Shown here in pieces: positions 1 to 4,394 of a stretch of 6,435 nucleotides of DNA. The DNA is taken from positions 1 to 6,435 of the forward strand of contig PLXU01000135.1 in the NCBI GenBank assembly GCA_003151555.1. The letters are read 5' to 3'. This DNA comes from Acidimicrobiaceae bacterium. GTDB lineage: Bacteria; Actinomycetota; Acidimicrobiia; Acidimicrobiales; RAAP-2. Both the position numbers and the translations under genes were made by a program. Below the pieces are notes generated by a model that searched no databases, was not told the DNA's origin, and worked only from the letters and a program-made list of their open reading frames with translations. Position 1 is the stretch's first letter, and every line of letters begins with the position of its first letter.

Positions 1-84
1 CGAGATACCCCCGACGCTGACGTCGTGCTCGCTCAGGCGTGCCGTATCGCTGAGCAGTGAGGCTTGTATTGGCTCGACACTCAT
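1..84 (-). CDS. 5' end of a divergent gene, possibly diaminopimelate decarboxylase (partial)
   Basis: An open frame begins at an ATG (complement of 82-84) and runs without a stop off the left edge, giving 28 codons. It starts MSVEPIQASL and continues with LLSDTARLSE and then SVGGIS. The pattern LL-x-DTA, a short spacer and a hydrophobic residue before GG resembles the start of actinobacterial LysA proteins, the pyridoxal-phosphate enzymes that decarboxylate meso-diaminopimelate to lysine in the cytoplasm. That match is from memory and rests on few residues, so the product is tentative. No Shine-Dalgarno sequence precedes the ATG; a TAnnnT box six bases upstream suggests a leaderless transcript. 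If it is LysA, its divergent pairing with an amino acid importer would make sense, but this is inference. Confidence 0.5.
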   Translation of the reverse strand, partial: MSVEPIQASLLSDTARLSEHDVSVGGIS

Positions 85-88
85 AGGT

Positions 89-103
89 CAACTTTAGAAG
101 TTG
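89..103. repeat. Inverted repeat CAACTT-tag-AAGTTG, candidate operator
   Basis: Two perfect 6-base arms are separated by three bases. The repeat covers the candidate -10 box of the divergent gene and ends five bases before its start codon. A repressor bound here would block that promoter. The symmetry is seen directly; the operator role is inferred. Confidence 0.4.
91..96 (-). promoter_or_regulatory. Candidate -10 box of the divergent gene (leaderless start)
   Basis: Read on the minus strand, TAAAGT fits the actinobacterial -10 pattern TAnnnT and is followed by exactly six bases before the ATG at 84. That spacing would put the transcription start at or next to the start codon, which agrees with the absence of a ribosome binding site. 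No good -35 box was found; TTGCGA or TTGATG further upstream are poorly spaced. The box lies inside an inverted repeat at 89-103. Confidence 0.4.
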
Positions 104-134
104 TGGCGTTCATCAATCGCAAGAGGCGAAGCAC

Positions 135-144
135 CCGATATCGG
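135..144. repeat. Perfect palindrome CCGATATCGG, candidate regulator site
   Basis: A 10-base perfect palindrome sits near the middle of the divergent promoter region, the usual place for an operator controlling one or both genes. A related GATATC core recurs at 258-263. The length is short enough to occur by chance. Confidence 0.25.
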
Positions 145-276
145 TGGCGTGACCCTCATCACTCATCGCGAAACGGCTCAAATCAGCCAATATCTCCCTG
201 CCTGACTCTCCCGCCAGTCATCTGGTGCGGCTGAGGTTCCTCGTGGCGTCATTATCTGATATCAATGGAACCCATA

Positions 277-290
277 CGCCGACCTCGGCG
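277..290 (+). repeat. Inverted repeat CGCCGA-cc-TCGGCG in the 5' leader of the importer operon
   Basis: Six-base arms are separated by two bases. In RNA this would form a five-pair GC-rich stem with an ACCT loop, ending ten bases before the Shine-Dalgarno sequence at 301-306. It could be a 5' mRNA stabiliser or, as DNA, an operator. No poly-T tract follows, so it is not an intrinsic terminator. Confidence 0.35.
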
Positions 291-300
291 GAGAAAAGTT

Positions 301-306
301 AGGGAG
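301..306 (+). promoter_or_regulatory. Ribosome binding site of the solute-binding protein
   Basis: AGGGAG lies five bases before the ATG at 312. It fixes that start and is the best binding site in the importer operon, consistent with the binding protein being made in excess of the membrane subunits. Confidence 0.75.
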
Positions 307-311
307 TTTAA

Positions 312-1196
312 ATGCTACAGATCTCGCGGGTGCGCCAAGCACTCGTCGTCACAGGAATCACCTCGATGGTACTGGCCTCCACTCTGGTGGCCGGTGCCTC
401 AACCCTCACCGGCAAGTACAACGCGGCCGACGCCGCGGGGGTGCCGTCATCGTATAAGGGCACGACCCTGCAGGTGGCCACCGACGCCACCTATCCGCCT
501 GACGAGAAGATGAGCGGTACCAAGATGGTGGGCTTCGACGTCGATCTCTTCAAGGCCGTCGGTGTCACACTGGGACTTAAGACCAGCGAGAACAATGTGA
601 CCTTCGACAACATTATTGGAGGAATTGGCTCGGGCCGCTACACGATTGGCAACTCATCATTCACCGATAACAAGGCGCGCGAGAAGCAGGTCAACTTTGT
701 TGACTACTTCCAAGCGGGCGAAGGTGTCTACGCCCTGGCGTCCTCAAAGGTAACGTTCACCGGTCTCAAGAGTTTCTGCGGCTTAACCGTCGCCGTGGAG
801 ACTGGCACGACCGAGCAATCTGACGCCGTCGCAACCGCCAAGAAGTGCCCGTCGAACAAGAAGTTAAAAGTTGCGAATTTTCAGACTCAAACGCAGGCCA
901 ACCTGGCCGTGTCGTCGGGCCACGCGAACGTAGGTTTCGTCGATAGTCAGATTGCCGGCTACATCGCCTCAGTGTCCAAGGGAACCTTCAAAGTGGTGGG
1001 CAGCGCGATTGAAGTTGCACCGTACGGCTTTGCAACACCAAAAACGCCCGCTGGTAAGGCGTTGGCACTGGCCATCCAGAAGGCCCTCAAGACATTGATC
1101 GCCAACGGCACGTACCAGGCGATATTGGCTCATTGGGGCGTCACTGGCGGGGCGCTTCCCTCGAGCAAGATTGTGCTGAATGGAGCTATCTCCTAG
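312..1196 (+). CDS. Polar amino acid ABC transporter, extracytoplasmic substrate-binding protein
   Basis: This 294-residue protein belongs to the family 3 (polar amino acid) solute-binding proteins, which capture an amino acid outside the membrane and deliver it to the permease. A basic N-terminus and a hydrophobic stretch (about residues 10-29) form a signal peptide with a possible signal peptidase I site near AGA-S (27-30). The mature domain shows the family landmarks: VATDATYPP (55-63), GFDVDLFKAVG (74-84), SSFTDNKAREKQVNFVDYF (115-133), CGLTVAVETGTT (156-167), and AILAHWGV near the end. The only cysteines, C156 and C179, occupy positions that commonly form a disulphide in this family. No lipobox cysteine is present, which is unusual for a monoderm binding protein. 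The ligand cannot be read from sequence. It is the first gene of the importer operon. Confidence 0.93.
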   Translation: MLQISRVRQALVVTGITSMVLASTLVAGASTLTGKYNAADAAGVPSSYKGTTLQVATDATYPPDEKMSGTKMVGFDVDLFKAVGVTLGLKTSENNVTFDNIIGGIGSGRYTIGNSSFTDNKAREKQVNFVDYFQAGEGVYALASSKVTFTGLKSFCGLTVAVETGTTEQSDAVATAKKCPSNKKLKVANFQTQTQANLAVSSGHANVGFVDSQIAGYIASVSKGTFKVVGSAIEVAPYGFATPKTPAGKALALAIQKALKTLIANGTYQAILAHWGVTGGALPSSKIVLNGAIS

Positions 1197-1206
1197 GTAC
1201 ACCTAG
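1193..1206 (+). repeat. Inverted repeat CTAGGT-ac-ACCTAG over the binding-protein stop codon
   Basis: Six-base arms flank two bases and include the TAG stop at 1194-1196. In RNA it would form a five-pair CTAGG/CCTAG stem with a TACA loop. It sits between the binding-protein and permease genes, just before a much stronger hairpin at 1227-1263. No T-tract follows. Confidence 0.4.
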
Positions 1207-1219
1207 CCAGAGAACGAAC

Positions 1220-2230
1220 ATGGAAACGAACGGGGACACCAGCGTAAAGGTTGTCCCCGTTCGACACTATGGCCGCTGGGCGGGAACTTTCGTGGCGCTG
1301 GTCGTCATCGCGATGGTCGTGCACACGATGTTTTCTAAGGTGCCCGTCACTTCCGGGCGCAAGATTTGCTACCTGGCGAACGGTCACAAGATCTGTACTG
1401 TCGCTCTGCATTGGCGATTCTATTGGACCGAAGTTGGCCAGTACTTTACGACGTCCGATGTCCTGCACGGACTTGTGATCACGCTCGAACTCACGGTGCT
1501 CGCCATGGTGATCGGCATCGGGTTGGGGGTGGTCATCGCCATCATGCGACTTTCGCACTCACGTCTTATGTCCACGACCGCGTGGACGTATACCTGGTTC
1601 TTTCGCGGGACTCCCGTCCTCGTTCAGTTGGCCTTTTGGTTCGCCATCAGGGACCTGTACCAAAATTTGACGATTGGACTGCCCTTCTTGCACGTGACGT
1701 TTCTCAACCTCAACGTCAACTCGATCACGCCGTTCATCGCCGCTGTCTTGGCACTGGGTACCAATGAGGCGGCCTACTTTTCCGAAATAACGCGAGCTGG
1801 TCTCATCGCCATCGACGAAGGCCAAACCGAGGCGGCGACGTCGATCGGCATGACGCGCGGCCAGACGCTGCGCCTCATTATCCTGCCCCAGGCTATGAGG
1901 GTAATCCTGCCACCCACGGGCAACGAAGTGATCTCCATGCTCAAGACCTCATCGTTGGCCATGACCATCGGCGTGGTGGAACTCTTCGGCGCGACCACGA
2001 ACATCAGTGCGGCAAACTTCGAGACCATGCCGCTGCTCATCGTCGCGAGCATCTGGTACTTGATTGTCACCACGATATTGTCCATTGGTCAGTACTACCT
2101 CGAGCGCCACTACGCCAAGGGAGCACTGCGCACGCCCCCGCCCACGCCACTGCAACGTATTCGTCGAGACGTGCGCGGAATTCTCGCCAAATTCCGCTTA
2201 CGTCCCAAGCAGATCGCGATGATATCGTGA
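1220..2230 (+). CDS. Polar amino acid ABC transporter, permease subunit
   Basis: This 336-residue inner-membrane subunit forms the translocation path for the amino acid and docks the ATPase. The start at ATG 1220 is preferred because VKVVPVRHYGRW (9-20) matches the usual N-terminus of actinobacterial homologues; an upstream in-frame start at 1133 would overlap the binding-protein gene by 64 bases. A first helix spans about residues 20-38. The transport core follows: TLELTVLAMVIGIGLGVVIA (88-107), WFFRGTPVLVQL (126-137), and the EAA coupling motif EAATSIG to ILPQAMRVILPP (204-232), which contacts the ATPase. A final helix lies near 270-290, before a basic tail (300-336). An extra segment between helix 1 and the core carries C50 and C59. 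The ribosome binding site is weak (AGAG-like near 1209-1214), and a strong hairpin starts seven bases after the start codon. Confidence 0.93.
   Translation: METNGDTSVKVVPVRHYGRWAGTFVALVVIAMVVHTMFSKVPVTSGRKICYLANGHKICTVALHWRFYWTEVGQYFTTSDVLHGLVITLELTVLAMVIGIGLGVVIAIMRLSHSRLMSTTAWTYTWFFRGTPVLVQLAFWFAIRDLYQNLTIGLPFLHVTFLNLNVNSITPFIAAVLALGTNEAAYFSEITRAGLIAIDEGQTEAATSIGMTRGQTLRLIILPQAMRVILPPTGNEVISMLKTSSLAMTIGVVELFGATTNISAANFETMPLLIVASIWYLIVTTILSIGQYYLERHYAKGALRTPPPTPLQRIRRDVRGILAKFRLRPKQIAMIS
1227..1263 (+). repeat. Strong hairpin at the permease start (12-base perfect arms)
   Basis: CGAACGGGGACA (1227-1238) is perfectly complementary to TGTCCCCGTTCG (1252-1263). Two more pairs (1239-1240 with 1249-1250) can form past a one-base bulge, leaving an eight-base loop. 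It occupies codons 3-15 of the permease. No T-tract follows, so it is not a standard terminator. An RNA stabiliser, a processing block or a brake on permease translation are the plausible roles, giving more binding protein than permease. Confidence 0.65.
2175..2197 (+). repeat. Hairpin near the end of the permease gene (8-base perfect arms)
   Basis: GCGGAATT (2175-2182) pairs perfectly with AATTCCGC (2190-2197) around a seven-base loop. It ends 29 bases before the ATPase start codon. It lies in the part of the gene that encodes the basic C-terminal tail, where protein-level constraint is probably loose. Confidence 0.5.
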
Positions 2231-2991
2231 ACGCCCCCATGGTTGAAGCACGAGGTGTCGTAAAATCGTACGCCGGCATCGAAGTCTTGAAGGGTGTTGA
2301 TCTCACGGTAACGAGGGGTGAGGTCACGTGTCTCATTGGACCCTCGGGATCGGGCAAAAGCACGTTGCTGCGCTGCATCAATCACCTAGAAAAGCATGAC
2401 GCGGGAGAGTTACGAGTAGACGGCGCACTCGTTGGCTACGAGGCACGCGGGCACAAACTGCACGAACTCAACGACAAACAGATCTGCGCAGAGCGGGCCA
2501 AGATCGGCATGGTGTTCCAGCGCTTCAATCTCTTCCAGCACCTCACGGTGCTCGAAAACGTCACCGTCGGTCAAGTCAAGGTAAAGGGCTCCAGTGATGA
2601 GGCGGCCAAAGCAATGGCCCGCAAATTGTTGGCACGCGTCGGACTCGATGACAAGGAGAAGAACTACCCCAGCCAACTCTCGGGCGGACAGCAACAGCGC
2701 GTGGCGATCGCTCGCGCCTTGGCGATGGAACCCAAGCTGATGCTCTTTGACGAACCGACGTCGGCACTAGACCCCGAACTTGTGGGCGATGTACTCGAGG
2801 TGATGAAAGATCTCGCACGAAGCGGTATGACCATGATCGTGGTTACCCACGAAATGAACTTCGCCCGCGAAGTGGCCAATACGGTCTACTTCCTCGACTC
2901 CGGCGTCATTGAAGAGTCGGGCGATCCGCGATCCGTGCTCGTGAATCCAACCTCCGTGCGGCTGCAAAGTTTTCTGTCAAAGGTTCTCTAG
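2227..2991 (+). CDS. Polar amino acid ABC transporter, ATP-binding subunit
   Basis: This 254-residue cytoplasmic ATPase powers the importer. All nucleotide-binding motifs are intact: Walker A GPSGSGKS (38-45), Q-loop Gln98 in VFQRFNLF, signature LSGGQ (151-155), Walker B LMLFDEP (171-177), D-loop SALD (179-182) and switch His208 in VVTHEM. Length and motif wording are those of the GlnQ/HisP-type polar amino acid group. The GTG start overlaps the permease TGA in a four-base GTGA, which indicates translational coupling; no strong Shine-Dalgarno is visible. An ATG four codons later (2239) is the alternative start. It is the last gene of the importer operon. No T-tailed terminator follows it, so some read-through toward the tRNA is possible. 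Confidence 0.95.
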   Translation: MNAPMVEARGVVKSYAGIEVLKGVDLTVTRGEVTCLIGPSGSGKSTLLRCINHLEKHDAGELRVDGALVGYEARGHKLHELNDKQICAERAKIGMVFQRFNLFQHLTVLENVTVGQVKVKGSSDEAAKAMARKLLARVGLDDKEKNYPSQLSGGQQQRVAIARALAMEPKLMLFDEPTSALDPELVGDVLEVMKDLARSGMTMIVVTHEMNFAREVANTVYFLDSGVIEESGDPRSVLVNPTSVRLQSFLSKVL

Positions 2992-3025
2992 AGCCCCGGT
3001 AAGAAGACGAAACAAGTTAGTCCGG

Positions 3026-3031
3026 TAGGCT
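3026..3031 (+). promoter_or_regulatory. Candidate -10 box of the tRNA-Arg gene
   Basis: TAGGCT fits the TAnnnT form common in actinobacterial stable-RNA promoters and ends nine bases before the first tRNA base. The only -35 candidate, AAGACG at 3004-3009, is poor. The tRNA may instead be co-transcribed with the importer operon ending at 2991. Confidence 0.3.
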
Positions 3032-3040
3032 GACGGAACT

Positions 3041-3115
3041 GCCCTCGTAGCTCAGCGGATAGAGCATTGGCCTCCGAAGCCATGTGCGCAGGTTCGATTC
3101 CTGCCGGGGGCACCA
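3041..3115 (+). tRNA. tRNA-Arg (anticodon CCG)
   Basis: The sequence folds as a full cloverleaf. The acceptor GCCCTCG (3041-3047) pairs with CGGGGGC (3105-3111) with one G-U; the D-arm is GCTC/GAGC; the T-arm is GCAGG/CCTGC with loop TTCGATT. The discriminator base is A, and CCA (3113-3115) is encoded. The anticodon loop CTCCGAA (3072-3078) gives anticodon CCG at 3074-3076, which reads CGG arginine codons. The anticodon stem has four good pairs and a T-T mismatch at the 27-43 position. The base after the anticodon is A, where G is more usual for this tRNA as far as I recall. No second copy of the tRNA 3' end is seen, so there is no sign of an integrated element. Confidence 0.95.
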
Positions 3116-3373
3116 ATGAAAGCGCTATCCGCGCAGCGGGCGACGCATTTCTCCGGCGTTCCCTAAGGCCGTCGGAATAGTTCGCCAACGCGTGGTGTCG
3201 CGCCACACTCAAAAGATGAACAAACTCTCATCTCCCTCTCATCGAACTGTAAGAAACCCGTCGCATGATTGCTCTATGGACCAGCAACTACAACTAGTCG
3301 AACACCACGGGGTCGCCTCCTCGGCGCGAAGCACGTGGGATCAGTCGTGCGACGAGTCCCGAGCACCGACTGC

Positions 3374-3399
3374 TTTGACGGCGCAAGCCCACGGTCGAA
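3374..3399 (+). other. Possible structured RNA element capped by a GNRA tetraloop
   Basis: TTTGAC (3374-3379) can pair with GTCGAA (3394-3399), with one G-U. Inside it GGC (3380-3382) pairs with GCC (3387-3389) around a GCAA tetraloop, leaving a four-base bulge on the 3' side. A stem with an asymmetric bulge and a GNRA cap can belong to a riboswitch or structured leader, but I do not recognise a known class. The same bases contain the -35-like TTGACG, so the two readings compete. Confidence 0.2.
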
Positions 3400-3413
3400 C
3401 ATTGCTAATAACG

Positions 3414-3420
3414 GGAAAGG
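3414..3420 (+). promoter_or_regulatory. Ribosome binding site of the first small-protein gene
   Basis: GGAAAGG ends seven bases before ATG 3428. It decides that start over longer in-frame alternatives upstream such as the TTG at 3269, whose added residues do not look like a protein N-terminus. Confidence 0.65.
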
Positions 3421-3427
3421 TCGACCA

Positions 3428-3865
3428 ATGAGAGGGCGTTCGATACTGGCCACCGTGGTTGTCACCGGTGCTGCAGTTGCGGGCGGGTCGGCCGCTCTCG
3501 AGAGCAGCGGCGCTTCGAGATCCGCCTCGAATCTGCCTACGGTTACCACCACCGTTCCGAGTCCGGTGACGTCGCAGATCAATTCTCTGATCGCCGAGGC
3601 CCAACGCCTGGGTGCACAGATCACGATTGCCCGCAGGGACCTTTCGAGACTGGACCAGCAGATATTGGCAGACACCGCCAAATCGAGGCAGGAACAACAG
3701 ATCTTGGCCGACGCTGCCAATCGACGCCCCGCAGGCTCGCCGGCAGTGTCCACGATACCGACCAGCGCAGCTGCGACGACCCCCGCGACTCACGCAACAA
3801 CGGGAGCGAGTTCTACGAGCGCCAACAATAACAGCGATTCGAACGGAGACAATAATGACAACTAA
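3428..3865 (+). CDS. Small membrane-anchored or secreted coiled-coil protein with a THATTGASS tail (unknown family)
   Basis: I do not recognise this 145-residue protein. A basic start (MRGRSI) and a hydrophobic Ala/Val/Gly stretch (about 5-24) look like an uncleaved anchor or signal peptide, placing the rest outside the membrane. A Thr/Pro linker (37-49) leads to a predicted helix or coiled coil (50-97) with QQILAD at 77-82 and again at 90-95, thirteen residues apart. Next comes an Ala/Thr/Ser-rich tail with THATTGASST (121-130), then an Asn/Asp/Ser-rich end. HATTGAS aligns with the ApbE flavinylation motif D-x-x-[ST]-G-A-[TS] except for His in place of Asp, making Ser128 the candidate FMN acceptor. 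There is no FMN-binding domain. It heads the operon and overlaps the next gene by 11 bases, and that gene shares its architecture and tail motif. A role as a flavin carrier is a hypothesis. Confidence 0.75.
   Translation: MRGRSILATVVVTGAAVAGGSAALESSGASRSASNLPTVTTTVPSPVTSQINSLIAEAQRLGAQITIARRDLSRLDQQILADTAKSRQEQQILADAANRRPAGSPAVSTIPTSAAATTPATHATTGASSTSANNNSDSNGDNNDN
3788..3817 (+). other. Flavinylation-like motif, copy 1 (THATTGASST)
   Basis: This encodes residues 121-130 of the first small protein. The peptide THATTGASS recurs in the next gene at 4359-4385. Of nine shared codons only those for His and Gly are identical; both serines use different codon boxes (AGT/TCT here, TCC/AGT there). 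The peptide, not the DNA, is what is conserved. Confidence 0.5.
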
Positions 3866-4394
3866 CCACAACCCACAACCGGACCCCGCGGTGGATCGAC
3901 CGGGCGAATCGCTACTGCCCGATGAACTGCTCGCTTCCAGTCACCGGATGGCCGCGAGCCGCGCGAAGGGCGCACGCATGCTCACACGTTCGCGGTCACG
4001 ACGACGCATCCTTCCGACCATTGTTGTCGCCTCGATGGCACTGATCGGTGCGGGTCTCGCCAACGCCTTCGTTGGCTCGACATTCGCCCCAACGACAAAC
4101 GTGACGACCACCAGCGCAACGGCCGCAACCACTCAGCAAAATGCGGCCAACGCCCTTACGCTGGCGCAACTATCCGCCACGATCGCCGCTGACCAGCGAA
4201 CGCTGGCGGCGTTGGCGTCATCGACTGCCAGGACAAGCGCGGTGGCGGCCTCAGGCGGCGCGTCGCAAATCTCGACCGCTTCAACACGACCGGGCTCGGG
4301 ACTGGTGAGCACTCCCCCACCAGTCGCCACCGCACCCGCACCCTCGCCGGCCCCGACGACACACGCCACGACCGGAGCCTCCAGTGTTGGCTAA
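3855..4394 (+). CDS. Small single-pass membrane protein with a THATTGASS C-terminus (unknown family)
   Basis: I do not recognise this 179-residue protein. A hydrophilic, partly Arg-rich cytoplasmic part (1-51) precedes one transmembrane helix (about 53-75, PTIVVASMALIGAGLANAF). The positive residues before the helix predict the rest lies outside. A Thr/Ala-rich linker (79-93) is followed by a short predicted helix (94-123), a Ser/Ala/Pro-rich low-complexity stretch, and THATTGASS at 169-177, two residues from the end. Layout and tail match the preceding protein, so the two are probably diverged paralogues or functional partners. Ser176 is the candidate acceptor if the motif is flavinylated. 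GGAG at 3845-3848 precedes ATG 3855. The gene overlaps its upstream and downstream neighbours by 11 bases each, and the downstream neighbour is apbE. Confidence 0.75.
   Translation: MTTNHNPQPDPAVDRPGESLLPDELLASSHRMAASRAKGARMLTRSRSRRRILPTIVVASMALIGAGLANAFVGSTFAPTTNVTTTSATAATTQQNAANALTLAQLSATIAADQRTLAALASSTARTSAVAASGGASQISTASTRPGSGLVSTPPPVATAPAPSPAPTTHATTGASSVG
4359..4391 (+). other. Flavinylation-like motif, copy 2 (THATTGASSVG, protein C-terminus)
   Basis: This encodes residues 169-179, the very end of the second small protein. The same DNA also carries the GGAG ribosome binding site (4374-4377) and the GTG start (4384) of apbE in another frame, so these bases are under two or three constraints at once. 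Confidence 0.5.

Larger units (their letters stand above)
85..311. promoter_or_regulatory. Divergent intergenic promoter region
   Basis: This 227-base gap separates the minus-strand gene from the ABC importer operon and must carry promoters for both. It holds the inverted repeat at 89-103, a perfect 10-base palindrome CCGATATCGG at 135-144, an 8-base palindrome TGATATCA at 257-264, and the inverted repeat at 277-290. CATTAT at 250-255 matches four of six -10 positions for the plus-strand operon, but no convincing -35 accompanies it, so that promoter is not assigned. Confidence 0.5.
3116..3427. promoter_or_regulatory. Gene-free leader upstream of the flavin/haem operon
   Basis: This 312-base stretch between the tRNA and the next gene has no convincing protein gene. 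It should carry the promoter of the downstream five-gene unit. TTGACG (3375-3380) matches five of six -35 positions, with AACATT (3398-3403) as a weak -10 at 17 bases. Short inverted repeats are present: GCACG/CGTGC (3331-3335 and 3346-3350) and a stem with a GCAA loop at 3374-3399. No intrinsic terminator with a T-tract is visible after the tRNA. Confidence 0.4.

Noticed and set aside
1133..1219. Earlier in-frame start for the permease
   Set aside because: It would overlap the binding-protein gene by 64 bases and add residues unlike any permease N-terminus; the conserved VPVRH-x-GRW start follows ATG 1220.
3088..3115. tRNA-Arg 3' end as an integration site of a mobile element
   Set aside because: No second copy of the 3' end, integrase or phage-like gene is present in the window.
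3129..3139. CCGC-gca-GCGG stem after the tRNA as a terminator
   Set aside because: The stem is only four or five pairs and no run of T follows.
2988..3212. Minus-strand open frame encoding VPPAGIEPAH-like sequence
   Set aside because: It is the antisense of the tRNA-Arg gene; PAGIEP-type peptides are a well-known spurious translation of tRNA genes.
3300..3400. Known riboswitch classes (FMN, c-di-GMP GEMM, cobalamin) upstream of the flavin operon
   Set aside because: Only a GCGCAAGCC-type fragment loosely resembles GEMM; the other conserved blocks of each class are missing.
3192..3431. Plus-strand frame of 79 codons whose stop overlaps the next start as ATGA
   Set aside because: It starts at a GTG without a clear ribosome binding site and has no helix, signal or motif. 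The ATGA overlap alone is weak evidence because ATGAG simply follows from the next gene's start.
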